Shown here: positions 51,598 through 64,000 of the stretch, one piece after another
Numbering within the stretch: the stretch's first letter is position 1
How the letters are laid out: each line of letters starts with the position of its first letter
DNA from: Auanema rhodensis
Taxonomy: Eukaryota; Nematoda; Chromadorea; Rhabditida; Rhabditidae
Direction of reading: 5' to 3'
DNA length: 64,000 bases
NCBI GenBank assembly: GCA_964057225.1
Contig: OZ059896.1
Location: 20,456,501 to 20,520,500 of the forward strand
Translations under genes and position numbers: made by a program
Notes under the pieces: generated by a model
Told to the model about the DNA's origin: nothing
The model's input: only the letters and a program-made list of their open reading frames with translations
The model's database searches: none

Positions 51598-54500
51598 GTT
51601 TGAAAAATGATGCATTAGTGTATGTTGAGTTTCCATGTACACTCAACATTGCTTCCAAAAACATTTTGACAAAAATTTTTTCGAAAAATTTCGAAATAAT
51701 TTAGCAAAAAGTAGATGTTTTTAGATTCCTTTATTCAAGGCAAAGACGATGGACAATGTTATTCAACGAAAAAATTAATTCTTTAGGGTGAAAATCGAGG
51801 ATATAAGTGTGAACTTATATCAGTTGATATCTTGGTGCATTTTTAAGCTAGCGCAAATCTGATAACACAGATCGACGCAGCTTAAAAATCCGCATCGAAT
51901 GCACTATACTACATTGAGAAACGCTTAATACAAAAATTAGTTATGATCGTTTGAAAAATGATGCATTAGTGTATGTTGAGTTTCCATGTACACTCAACAT
52001 TGCTTCCAAAAACATTTTGACAAAAATTTTTTCGAAAAATTTCAAAATAATTTAGCAAAAAGTAGATGTTTTTAGATTCCTTTTTTCAAGGCAAAGACGA
52101 TGAACAATGTTATTCAACGAAAAAATTTTTTCTTCAGGGTGAAAATCGAGGATATAAGTGTGAACTTATATCAGTTGATATCTCGGTGCATTTTTAAGCT
52201 AGCGCAAATCTGATAACACAGATCGACGCAGCTTAAAAATCCGCATCGAATGCACTATACGACATTGAGAAACGCTTAATACAAAAATTAGTTATGATCG
52301 TTTGAAAAATGATGCATTAGTGTATGTTGAGTTTCCATGTACACTCAACATTGCTTCCAAAAACATTTTGACAAAAATTTTTTCGAAAAATTTCAAAATA
52401 ATTTAGCAAAAAGTAGATGTTTTTAGATTCCTTTATTCAAGGCAAAGACGATGGACAATGTTATTCAACGAAAAAATTAATTCTCCAGGGTGAAAATCGA
52501 GGATATAAGTGTGAACTTATATCAGTTGATATCTCGGTGCATTTTTAAGCTAGCGCAAATCTGATAACACAGATCGACGCAGCTTAAAAATCCGCATCGA
52601 ATGCACTATACTACATTGAGAAACGCTTAATACAAAAATTAGTTATGATCGTTTGAAAAATGATGCATTAGTGTATGTTGAGTTTCCATGTACACTCAAC
52701 ATTGCTTCCAAAAACATTTTGACAAAAATTTTTTCGAAAAATTTCAAAATAATTTAGCAAAAAGTAGATGTTTTTAGATTCCTTTATTCAAGGCAAAGAC
52801 GATGGACAATGTTATTCAACGAAAAAATTAATTCTTCAGGGTGAAAATCGAGGATATAAGTGTGAACTTATATCAGTTGATATCTCGGTGCATTTTTAAG
52901 CTAGCGCAAATCTGATAACACAGATCGACGCAGCTTAAAAATCCGCATCGAATGCACTATACTACATTGAGAAACGCTTAATACAAAAATTAGTTATGAT
53001 CGTTTGAAAAATGATGCATTAGTGTATGTTGAGTTTCCATGTACACTCAACATTGCTTCCAAAAACATTTTGACAAAAATTTTTTCGAAAAATTTCAAAA
53101 TAATTTAGCAAAAAGTAGATGTTTTTAGATTCCTTTATTCAAGGCAAAGACGATGGACAATGTTATTCAACGAAAAAATTAATTCTTCAGGGTGAAAATC
53201 GAGGATATAAGTGTGAACTTATATCAGTTGATATCTCGGTACATTTTTAAGCTAGCGCAAATCTGATAACACAGATCGACGCAGCTTAAAAATCCGCATC
53301 GAATGCACTATACTACATTGAGAAACGCTTAATACAAAAATTAGTTATGATCGTTTGAAAAATGATGCATTAGTGTATGTTGAGTTTCCATGTACACTCA
53401 ACATTGCTTCCAAAAACATTTTGACAAAAATTTTTTCGAAAAATTTCAAAATAATTTAGCAAAAAGTAGATGTTTTTAGATTCCTTTATTCAAGGCAAAG
53501 ACGATGGACAATGTTATTCAACGAAAAAATTAATTCTTCAGGGTGAAAATCGAGGATATAAGTGTGAACTTATATCAGTTGATATCTCGGTGCATTTTTA
53601 AGCTAGCGCAAATCTGATAACACAGATCGACGCAGCTTAAAAATCCGCATCGAATGCACTATACTACATTGAGAAACGCTTAATACAAAAATTAGTTATG
53701 ATCGTTTGAAAAATGATGCATTAGTGTATGTTGAGTTTCCATGTACACTCAACATTGCTTCCAAAAACATTTTGACAAAAATTTTTTCGAAAAATTTCAA
53801 AATAATTTAGCAAAAAGTAGATGTTTTTAGATTCCTTTATTCAAGGCAAAGACGATGGACAATGTTATTCAACGAAAAAATTAATTCTTCAGGGTGAAAA
53901 TCGAGGATATAAGTGTGAACTTATATCAGTTGATATCTCGGTACATTTTTAAGCTAGCGCAAATCTGATAACACAGATCGACGCAGCTTAAAAATCCGCA
54001 TCGAATGCACTATACTACATTGAGAAACGCTTAATACAAAAATTAGTTATGATCGTTTGAAAAATGATGCATTAGTGTATGTTGAGTTTCCATGTACACT
54101 CAACATTGCTTCCAAAAACATTTTGACAAAAATTTTTTCGAAAAATTTCAAAATAATTTAGCAAAAAGTAGATGTTTTTAGATTCCTTTATTCAAGGCAA
54201 AGACGATGGACAATGTTATTCAACGAAAAAATTAATTCTTCAGGGTGAAAATCGAGGATATAAGTGTGAACTTATATCAGTTGATATCTCGGTGCATTTT
54301 TAAGCTAGCGCAAATCTGATAACACAGATCGACGCAGCTTAAAAATCCGCATCGAATGCACTATACTACATTGAGAAACGCTTAATACAAAAATTAGTTA
54401 TGATCGTTTGAAAAATGATGCATTAGTGTATGTTGAGTTTCCATGTACACTCAACATTGCTTCCAAAAACATTTTGACAAAAATTTTTTCGAAAAATTTC

Positions 54501-55458
54501 AAAATAATTTAGCAAAAAGTGGATGTTTTTAGATTCCATTTTTCAAGGCAAAGACGATGGACAGTGTTATTCAACGAAAAAATTAATTCTTCAGGGTGAA
54601 AATCGAGGATATAAGTGTGAACTTATATCAGTTGATATCTCGGTGCATTTTTAAGCTAGCGCAAATCTGATAACACAGATCGACGCAGCTTAAAAATCCG
54701 CATCGAATGCACTATACTACATTGAGAAACGCTTAATACAAAAATTAGTTATGATCGTTTGAAAAATGATGCATTAGTGTATGTTGAGTTTCCATGTACA
54801 CTCAACATTGCTTCCAAAAACATTTTGACAAAAATTTTTTCGAAAAATTTCAAAATAATTTAGCAAAAAGTAGATGTTTTTAGATTCCATTTTTCAAGGC
54901 AAAGACGATGGACAGTGTTATTCAACGAAAAAAATAATTCTTCAGGGTGAAAATCGAGGATATAAGTGTGAACTTATATCAGTTGATATCTCGGTGCATT
55001 TTTAAGCTAGCGCAAATCTGATAACACAGATCGACGCAGCTTAAAAATCCGCATCGAATGCACTATACTACATTGAAAAACGCTTAATACAAAAATTAGT
55101 TATGATCGTTTGAAAAATGATGCATTAGTGTATGTTGAGTTTCCATGTACACTCAACATTGCTTCCAAAAACATTTTGACAAAAATTTTTTCGAAAAATT
55201 TCAAAATAATTTAGCAAAAAGTGGATGTTTTTAGATTCCATTTTTCAAGGCAAAGACGATGGACAGTGTTATTCAACGAAAAAATTAATTCTTCAGGGTG
55301 AAAATCGAGGATATAAGTGTGAACTTACATCAGTTGATATCTCGGTGCATTTTTAAGCTAGCGCAAATCTGATAACACAGATCGACGCAGCTTAAAAATC
55401 CGCATCGAATGCACTATACTACATTGAGAAACGCTTAATACAAAAATTAGTTATGATC
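51598..55458. repeat. Shortened relative of the 17-mer (h-q-r-s-t-s-t-s-u-v-u)
   Basis: It matches 35452-39663 in order, except that the u between s and t is missing, giving eleven units instead of twelve. It lacks the rare attaagaaac of the two full copies, so it split off before that change or lost it. The last u has a private aacttacatc (position 221), which weakens the tetraloop hairpin. Confidence 0.8.
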
Positions 55459-58400
55459 GTTTGAAAAATGATGCATTAGTGTATGTTGAGTTTCCATGTA
55501 CACTCAACATTGCTTCCAAAAACATTTTGACAAAAATTTTTTCGAAAAATTTCGAAATAATTTAGCAAAAAGTAGATGTTTTTAGATTCCTTTATTCAAG
55601 GCAAAGACGATGGACAATGTTATTCAACGAAAAAATTAATTCTTTAGGGTGAAAATCGAGGATATAAGTGTGAACTTATATCAGTTGATATCTTGGTGCA
55701 TTTTTAAGCTAGCGCAAATCTGATAACACAGATCGACGCAGCTTAAAAATCCGCATCGAATGCACTATACTACATTGAAAAACGCTTAATACAAAAATTA
55801 GTTATGATCGTTTGAAAAATGATGCATTAGTGTATGTTGAGTTTCCATGTACACTCAACATTGCTTCCAAAAACATTTTGACAAAAATTTTTTCGAAAAA
55901 TTTCAAAATAATTTAGCAAAAAGTAGATGTTTTTAGATTCCATTTTTCAAGGCAAAGACGATGGACAATGTTATTCAACGAAAAAATTAATTCTTCAGGG
56001 TGAAAATCGAGGATATAAGTGTGAACTTATATCAGTTGATATCTCGGTGCATTTTCAAGCTAGCGCAAATCTGATAACACAGATCGACGCAGCTTAAAAA
56101 TGCGCATCGAATGCACTATACTACATTGAAAAACGCTTAATACAAAAATTAGTTATGATCGTTTGAAAAATGATGCATTAGTGTATGTTGAGTTTCCATG
56201 TACACTCAACATTGCTTCCAAAAACATTTTGACAAAAATTTTTTCGAAAAATTTCAAAATAATTTAGCAAAAAGTAGATGTTTTTAGATTCCATTTTTCA
56301 AGGCAAAGACGATGGACAGTGTTATTCAACGAAAAAAATAATTCTTCAGGGTGAAAATCGAGGATATAAGTGTGAACTTATATCAGTTGATATCTCGGTG
56401 CATTTTTCAGCTAGCGCAAATCTGATAACACAGATCGACGCAGCTTAAAAATCCGCATCGAATGCACTATACTACATTGAGAAACGCTTAATACAAAAAT
56501 TAGTTATGATCGTTTGAAAAATGATGCATTAGTGTATGTTGAGTTTCCATGTACACTCAACATTGCTTCCAAAAACATTTTGACAAAAATTTTTTCGAAA
56601 AATTTCAAAATAATTTAGCAAAAAGTAGATGTTTTTAGATTCCATTTTTCAAGGCAAAGACGATGGACAATGTTATTCAACGAAAAAATTAATTCTTCAG
56701 GGTGAAAATCGAGGATATAAGTGTGAACTTATATCAGTTGATATCTCGGTGCATTTTTAAGCTAGCGCAAATCTGATAACACAGATCGACGCAGCTTAAA
56801 AATCCGCATCGAATGCACTATACTACATTGAGAAACGCTTAATACAAAAATTAGTTATGATCGTTTGAAAAATGATGCATTAGTGTATGTTGAGTTTCCA
56901 TGTACACTCAACATTGCTTCCAAAAACATTTTGACAAAAATTTTTTCGAAAAATTTCAAAATAATTTAGCAAAAAGTAGATGTTTTTAGATTCCATTTTT
57001 CAAGGCAAAGACGATGGACAATGTTATTCAACGAAAAAATTAATTCTTCAGGGTGAAAATCGAGGATATAAGTGTGAACTTATATCAGTTGATATCTCGG
57101 TGCATTTTTAAGCTAGCGCAAATCTGATAACACAGATCGACGCAGCTTAAAAATCCGCATCGAATGCACTATACTACATTGAAAAACGCTTAATACAAAA
57201 ATTAGTTATGATCGTTTGAAAAATGATGCATTAGTGTATGTTGAGTTTCCATGTACACTCAACATTGCTTCCAAAAACATTTTGACAAAAATTTTTTCGA
57301 AAAATTTCAAAATAATTTAGCAAAAAGTAGATGTTTTTAGATTCCATTTTTCAAGGCAAAGACGATGGACAATGTTATTCAACGAAAAAATTAATTCTTC
57401 AGGGTGAAAATCGAGGATATAAGTGTGAACTTATATCAGTTGATATCTCGGTGCATTTTTAAGCTAGCGCAAATCTGATAACACAGATCGACGCAGCTTA
57501 AAAATGCGCATCGAATGCACTATACTACATTGAAAAACGCTTAATACAAAAATTAGTTATGATCGTTTGAAAAATGATGCATTAGTGTATGTTGAGTTTC
57601 CATGTACACTCAACATTGCTTCCAAAAACATTTTGACAAAAATTTTTTCGAAAAATTTCAAAATAATTTAGCAAAAAGTAGATGTTTTTAGATTCCATTT
57701 TTCAAGGCAAAGACGATGGACAATGTTATTCAACGAAAAAATTAATTCTTCAGGGTGAAAATCGAGGATATAAGAGTGAACTCATATCAGTTGATATCTC
57801 GGTGCATTTTTAAGCTAGCGCAAATCTGATAACACAGATCGACGCAGCTTAAAAATCCGCATCGAATGCACTATACTACATTGAGAAACGCTTAATACAA
57901 AAAATAGTTATGATCGTTTGAAAAATGATGCATTAGTGTATGTTGAGTTTCCATGTACACTCAACATTGCTTCCAAAAACATTTTGACAAAAATTTTTTC
58001 GAAAAATTTCGAAATAATTTAGCAAAAAGTAGATGTTTTTAGATTCCTTTATTCAAGGCAAAGACGATGGACAATGTTATTCAACGAAAAAATTAATTCT
58101 TCAGGGTGAAAATCGAGGATATAAGTGTGAACTTATATCAGTTGATATCTCGGTGCATTTTCAAGCTAGCGCAAATCTGATAACACAGATCGACGCAGCT
58201 TAAAAATGCGCATCGAATGCACTATACTACATTGAAAAACGCTTAATACAAAAATTAGTTATGATCGTTTGAAAAATGATGCATTAGTGTATGTTGAGTT
58301 TCCATGTACACTCAACATTGCTTCCAAAAACATTTTGACAAAAATTTTTTCGAAAAATTTCAAAATAATTTAGCAAAAAGTAGATGTTTTTAGATTCCAT

Positions 58401-58617
58401 TTTTCAAGGCAAAGACGATGGACAATGTTATTCAACGAAAAAATTAATTCTTCAGGGTGAAAATCGAGGATATAAGAGTGAACTTATATCAGTTGATATC
58501 TCGGTGCATTTTTAAGCTAGCGCAAATCTGATAACACAGATCGACGCAGCTTAAAAATCCGCATCGAATGCACTATACTACATTGAGAAACGCTTAATAC
58601 AAAAATTAGTTATGATC
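55459..58617. repeat. Return of the i/j/m/g types (monomers 159-167)
   Basis: The order is h-i-j-m-m-m-g-(h/i mix)-g. The i, j, m and g types last seen near 26.3 kb reappear here, including j with C248. One m unit (57214) has G293 and A321. The unit at 57916 has G96/A136 on the left with C247/G293 on the right, like the l unit of the 3-mer zone but without T187. This is the right border of the central p/q/r/s/t/u/v block. Confidence 0.8.
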
Positions 58618-60723
58618 GTTTGAAAAATGATGCATTAGTGTATGTTGAGTTTCCATGTACACTCAACATTGCTTCCAAAAACATTTTGACAAAAATTTTT
58701 TCGAAAAATTTCAAAATAATTTAGCAAAAAGTAGATGTTTTTAGATCCCTTTATTCAAGGCAAAGACGATGGACAATGTTATTCAACGAAAAAATTAATT
58801 CTTCAGGGTGAAAATCGAGGATATAAGTGTGAACTTATATCAGTTGATATCTCGGTGCATTTTTAAGCTAGCGCAAATCTGATAACACAGATCGACGCAG
58901 CTTAAAAATCCGCATCGAATGCACTATACTACATTGAGAAACGCTTAATACAAAAATTAGTTATGATCGTTTGAAAAATGATGCATTAGTGTATGTTGAG
59001 TTTCCATGTACACTCAACATTGCTTCCAAAAACATTTTGACAAAAATTTTTTCGAAAAATTTCAAAATAATTTAGCAAAAAGTGGATGTTTTTAGATTCC
59101 ATTTTTCAAGGCAAAGACGATGGACAGTGTTATTCAACGAAAAAATTAATTCTTCAGGGTGAAAATCGAGGATATAAGTGTGAACTTATATCAGTTGATA
59201 TCTCGGTGCATTTTTAAGCTAGCGCAAATCTGATAACACAGATCGACGCAGCTTAAAAATCCGCATCGAATGCACTATACTACATTGAGAAACGCTTAAT
59301 ACAAAAATTAGTTATGATCGTTTGAAAAATGATGCATTAGTGTATGTTGAGTTTCCATGTACACTCAACATTGCTTCCAAAAACATTTTGACAAAAATTT
59401 TTTCGAAAAATTTCAAAATAATTTAGCAAAAAGTAGATGTTTTTAGATTCCTTTTTTCAAGGCAAAGACGATGAACAATGTTATTCAACGAAAAAATTTT
59501 TTCTTCAGGGTGAAAATCGAGGATATAAGTGTGAACTTATATCAGTTGATATCTCGGTGCATTTTTAAGCTAGCGCAAATCTGATAACACAGATCGACGC
59601 AGCTTAAAAATCCGCATCGAATGCACTATACTACATTGAAAAACGCTTAATACAAAAATTAGTTATGATCGTTTGAAAAATGATGCATTAGTGTATGTTG
59701 AGTTTCCATGTACACTCAACATTGCTTCCAAAAACATTTTGACAAAAATTTTTTCGAAAAATTTCAAAATAATTTAGCAAAAAGTAGATGTTTTTAGATT
59801 CCTTTATTCAAGGCAAAGACGATGGACAATGTTATTCAACGAAAAAATTAATTCTTCAGGGTGAAAATCGAGGATATAAGTGTGAACTTATATCAGTTGA
59901 TATCTCGGTGCATTTTTAAGCTAGCGCAAATCTGATAACACAGATCGACGCAGCTTAAAAATCCGCATCGAATGCACTATACTACATTGAGAAACGCTTG
60001 ATACAAAATTTAGTTATGATCGTTTGAAAAATGATGCATTAGTGTATGTTGAGTTTCCATGTACACTCAACATTGCTTCCAAAAACATTTTGACAAAAAT
60101 TTTTTCGAAAAATTTCAAAATAATTTAGCAAAAAGTGGATGTTTTTAGATTCCATTTTTCAAGGCAAAGACGATGGACAGTGTTATTCAACGAAAAAATT
60201 AATTCTTCAGGGTGAAAATCGAGGATATAAGTGTGAACTTATATCAGTTGATATCTCGGTGCATTTTTAAGCTAGCGCAAATCTGATAACACAGATCGAC
60301 GCAGCTTAAAAATCCGCATCGAATGCACTATACTACATTGAGAAACGCTTAATACAAAAATTAGTTATGATCGTTTGAAAAATGATGCATTAGTGTATGT
60401 TGAGTTTCCATGTACACTCAACATTGCTTCCAAAAACATTTTGACAAAAATTTTTTCGAAAAATTTCAAAATAATTTAGCAAAAAGTAGATGTTTTTAGA
60501 TTCCTTTTTTCAAGGCAAAGACGATGAACAATGTTATTCAACGAAAAAATTTTTTCTTCAGGGTGAAAATCGAGGATATAAGTGTGAACTTATATCAGTT
60601 GATATCTCGGTGCATTTTTAAGCTAGCGCAAATCTGATAACACAGATCGACGCAGCTTAAAAATCCGCATCGAATGCACTATACTACATTGAAAAACGCT
60701 TAATACAAAAATTAGTTATGATC
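58618..60723. repeat. s-u-q trimer, two copies
   Basis: The copies are 58618-59670 and 59671-60723, 1053 bp each. The q units keep A155 and T180/T181 but have the normal T313 and also A321, unlike central-block q. The second s ends with cttgatacaaaattt (positions 330 and 339 changed), a mark repeated in the next two sets. The first s has gatccctt. Confidence 0.8.
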
Positions 60724-62476
60724 GTTTGAAAAATGATGCATTAGTGTATGTTGAGTTTCCATGTACACTCAACATTGCTTCCAAAAACATTTTGACAAAA
60801 ATTTTTTCGAAAAATTTCAAAATAATTTAGCAAAAAGTAGATGTTTTTAGATTCCTTTATTCAAGGCAAAGACGATGGACAATGTTATTCAACGAAAAAA
60901 TTAATTCTTCAGGGTGAAAATCGAGGATATAAGTGTGAACTTATATCAGTTGATATCTCGGTGCATTTTTAAGCTAGCGCAAATCTGATAACACAGATCG
61001 ACGCAGCTTAAAAATCCGCATCGAATGCACTATACTACATTGAGAAACGCTTGATACAAAATTTAGTTATGATCGTTTGAAAAATGATGCATTAGTGTAT
61101 GTTGAGTTTCCATGTACACTCAACATTGCTTCCAAAAACATTTTGACAAAACTTTTTTCGGAAAATTTCAAAATAATTTAGCAAAAAGTAGATGTTTTTA
61201 AATTCCATTTTCAAGGCAAAGACGATGGACAATGTTATTCAACGAAAAAATTAATTCTTCAGGGTGAAAATCGAGGATATAAGTGTGAACTTATATCAGT
61301 TGATATCTCGGTGCATTTTCAAGCTAGCGCAAATCTGATAACACAGATCGACGCAGCTTAAAAATGCGCATCAAATGCACTATACTACATTGAGAAACGC
61401 TTAATACAAAAATTAGTTATGATCGTTTGAAAAATGATGCATTAGTGTATGTTGAGTTTCCATGTACACTCAACATTGCTTCCAAAAACATTTTGACAAA
61501 AATTTTTTCGAAAAATTTCAAAATAATTTAGCAAAAAGTAGATGTTTTTAGATTCCTTTTTTCAAGGCAAAGACGATGAACAATGTTATTCAACGAAAAA
61601 ATTTTTTCTTCAGGGTGAAAATCGAGGATATAAGTGTGAACTTATATCAGTTGATATCTCGGTGCATTTTTAAGCTAGCGCAAATCTGATAACACAGATC
61701 GACGCAGCTTAAAAATCCGCATCGAATGCACTATACTACATTGAAAAACGCTTAATACAAAAATTAGTTATGATCGTTTGAAAAATGATGCATTAGTGTA
61801 TGTTGAGTTTCCATGTACACTCAACATTGCTTCCAAAAACATTTTGACAAAAATTTTTTCGAAAAATTTCAAAATAATTTAGCAAAAAGTAGATGTTTTT
61901 AGATTCCTTTATTCAAGGCAAAGACGATGGACAATGTTATTCAACGAAAAAATTAATTCTTCAGGGTGAAAATCGAGGATATAAGTGTGAACTTATATCA
62001 GTTGATATCTCGGTGCATTTTTAAGCTAGCGCAAATCTGATAACACAGATCGACGCAGCTTAAAAATCCGCATCGAATGCACTATACTACATTGAGAAAC
62101 GCTTGATACAAAATTTAGTTATGATCGTTTGAAAAATGATGCATTAGTGTATGTTGAGTTTCCATGTACACTCAACATTGCTTCCAAAAACATTTTGACA
62201 AAACTTTTTTCGGAAAATTTCAAAATAATTTAGCAAAAAGTAGATGTTTTTAAATTCCATTTTCAAGGCAAAGACGATGGACAATGTTATTCAACGAAAA
62301 AATTAATTCTTCAGGGTGAAAATCGAGGATATAAGTGTGAACTTATATCAGTTGATATCTCGGTGCATTTTCAAGCTAGCGCAAATCTGATAACACAGAT
62401 CGACGCAGCTTAAAAATGCGCATCAAATGCACTATACTACATTGAGAAACGCTTAATACAAAAATTAGTTATGATC
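60724..62476. repeat. s-x-q trimer with the most diverged unit, x
   Basis: The order is s-x-q-s-x. Each s carries cttgatacaaaattt. Each x (61075-61424 and 62127-62476, 350 bp) has changes at 78 and 87 inside the otherwise invariant block, A127, one T lost from T134-138, C247, G293 and catcaaatgc (position 300). Both x units share all of these, so they were duplicated together with the trimer. Confidence 0.85.
61208..61211. other. Single-T deletion, first of three
   Basis: The run T134-138 has four instead of five bases here, and again at 62260-62263 and 62610-62613. These are the only length changes I found in the window. All three are at the same tract in i-like units, so they probably share one origin. 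Each shifts the 351-base grid by one. Confidence 0.85.
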
Positions 62477-63879
62477 GTTTGAAAAATGATGCATTAGTGT
62501 ATGTTGAGTTTCCATGTACACTCAACATTGCTTCCAAAAACATTTTGACAAAAATTTTTTCGAAAAATTTCAAAATAATTTAGCAAAAAGTAGATGTTTT
62601 TAGATTCCATTTTCAAGGCAAAGACGATGGACAATGTTATTCAACGAAAAAATTAATTCTTCAGGGTGAAAATCGAGGATATAAGTGTGAACTTATATCA
62701 GTTGATATCTCGGTGCATTTTCAAGCTAGCGCAAATCTGATAACACAGATCGACGCAGCTTAAAAATGCGCATCAAATGCACTATACTACATTGAAAAAC
62801 GCTTAATACAAAAATTAGTTATGATCGTTTGAAAAATGATGCATTAGTGTATGTTGAGTTTCCATGTACACTCAACATTGCTTCCAAAAACATTTTGACA
62901 AAAATTTTTTCGAAAAATTTCAAAATAATTTAGCAAAAAGTAGATGTTTTTAGATTCCATTTTTCGAGGCAAAGACGATGGACAGTGTTATTCAACGAAA
63001 AAAATAATTCTTCAGGGTGAAAATCGAGGATATAAGTGTGAACTTATATCAGTTGATATCTCGGTGCATTTTCAAGCTAGCGCAAATCTGATAACACAGA
63101 TCGACGCAGCTTAAAAATCCGCATCGAATGCTCTATACTACATTGAGAAACGCTTAATACAAAAATTAGTTATGATCGTTTGAAAAATGATGCATTAGTG
63201 TATGTTGAGTTTCCATGTACACTCAATATTGCTTCCAAAAACATTTTGACAAAAATTTTTTCGAAAAATTTCAAAATAATTTAGCAAAAAGTAGATGTTT
63301 TTAGATTCCATTTTTCAAGGCAAAGACGATGGACAATGTTATTCAACGAAAAAATTAATTCTTCAGGGTGAAAATCGAGGATATAAGAGTGAACTTATAT
63401 CAGTTGATATCTCGGTGCATTTTTAAGCTAGCGCAAATCTGATAACACAGATCGACGCAGCTTAAAAATCCGCATCGAATGCACTATACTACATTGAGAA
63501 ACGCTTAATACAAAAATTAGTTATGATCGTTTGAAAAATGATGCATTAGTGTATGTTGAGTTTCCATGTACACTCAACATTGCTTCCAAAAACATTTTGA
63601 CAAAAATTTTTTCGAAAAATTTCAAAATAATTTAGCAAAAAGTAGATGTTTTTAGATTCCATTTTTCAAGGCAAAGACGATGGACAGTGTTATTCAACGA
63701 AAAAAATAATTCTTCAGGGTGAAAATCGAGGATATAAGTGTGAACTTATATCAGTTGATATCTCGGTGCATTTTTAAGCTAGCGCAAATCTGATAACACA
63801 GATCGACGCAGCTTAAAAATCCGCATCGAATGCACTATACTACATTGAGAAACGCTTAATACAAAAATTAGTTATGATC
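62477..63879. repeat. Last four complete monomers
   Basis: The order is i with the single-T deletion and catcaaatgc (62477-62826), a j-like unit with C247, cgaggc and gctctata (62827-63177), a g unit with actcaatatt at 63227 (63178-63528), and a v unit (63529-63879). The i unit shares the deletion and A300 with x but has normal bases at 78, 87 and 127, so it may be the parent form of x. Confidence 0.8.
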
Positions 63880-64000
63880 GTTTGAAAAATGATGCATTAG
63901 TGTATGTTGAGTTTCCATGTACACTCAACATTGCTTCCAAAAACATTTTGACAAAAATTTTTTCGAAAAATTTCAAAATAATTTAGCAAAAAGTAGATGT
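63880..64000. repeat. Partial monomer at right edge (121 bases)
   Basis: Unit positions 1-121 are present with no marker change, ending in gtagatgt. It is cut by the window boundary, not by a biological edge, so the array continues to the right. Confidence 0.95.

Larger units (their letters stand above)
1..64000. repeat. 351-bp satellite DNA array, head to tail
   Basis: The same unit recurs every 351 bases: its opening gtttgaaaaatgatgc is found at 1, 352, 703, 7021, 14041, 21061, 28081, 35101, 42121, 49141 and 56161, all on an exact 351 grid. The grid slips by three bases only after 61.2 kb, through three single-base deletions. All copies point the same way. Copies differ at a handful to roughly fifteen positions. 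Nothing unique interrupts the array, and it runs off both ends of the window. This is typical of centromeric or pericentromeric satellite. Function as a centromere is inferred, not shown. I do not recognise the family. TTCGAA (83-88), GATATC (229-234) and GCTAGC (250-255) each occur about once per unit, so the matching enzymes should give a 351-bp ladder on genomic DNA. Confidence 0.98.

Noticed and set aside
1-64000. CRISPR array
   Set aside because: The repeats are contiguous, with no unique spacers, and the unit is far too long.
1-64000. Transposon, LTR or other mobile element
   Set aside because: There are no unique sequence, terminal repeats, target duplications or coding domains, and no interruption of the 351-base grid apart from three single-base deletions.

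Overview
The whole 64 kb window is one uninterrupted satellite DNA array. A 351-bp, AT-rich unit (about 31% G+C, counted on the consensus) is repeated head to tail, all in the same orientation. There are 182 complete monomers and a 121-nt partial one at the right edge. Neither array edge is in the window, and I see no gene, RNA gene, transposon or unique spacer. An array this long and homogeneous points to eukaryotic centromeric or pericentromeric heterochromatin. The unit is about two nucleosome repeats long, a length common among insect and other invertebrate satellites. I do not recognise the family and the species is unknown; an insect is only a guess.

Monomers differ mainly by substitutions at a limited set of positions, so each can be given a haplotype letter. 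Coordinates within the unit take window base 1 as unit position 1; monomer n starts at 1+351(n-1) up to monomer 175. Marker bases are: a = T181 C183 G271; b = G96 T133 G172 G178; c = G134 T209; d = T133 T181 C183 G271 A321; e = T116 A211 G271 A321; f = G134 G271 A321; g = A211; h = G96 T133 A136 T187 T236; i = C247 G293; j = G159 A178 C248; k = g with T224; l = h left part + i right part; m = consensus; p = G159 A178 A308; q = T133 A155 T180 T181 G313; r = T133 A136 C186; s = T133 A136; t = s with A240; u = G116 G159; v = G159 A178; x = C78 G87 A127, one T lost from T134-138, C247 G293 A300.

The order of haplotypes shows nested higher-order repeats (HORs). From left to right these are: a 7-mer with an internal dimer duplication (1.05-6.67 kb); alternating f/g units (6.67-8.78 kb); a 4-mer (8.78-11.58 kb); a 3-mer (11.58-13.69 kb); an i/j/g/m zone with a 10-mer (14.0-24.2 kb); a p-h-q-r-s 5-mer (24.2-36.9 kb); a 17-mer of 5967 bp present twice plus a remnant (34.0-47.0 kb); a rearranged zone rich in chimeric monomers (47.0-51.6 kb); a shortened relative of the 17-mer (51.6-55.5 kb); a return of the i/j/m/g types (55.5-58.6 kb); and 3-mers with a diverged, deletion-bearing unit (58.6-62.5 kb). 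The i/j/m/g types on both sides of the p/h/q/r/s/t/u/v block suggest layered expansion, with a newer block amplified inside an older array.

Within each monomer, positions 1-95 are almost invariant while 96-321 carry most of the variation. The unit holds three perfect-arm inverted repeats (25-52, 203-224, 242-292) and a run of A/T tracts at 58-138. All typing was done by eye without alignment, so exact copy identities are not given.
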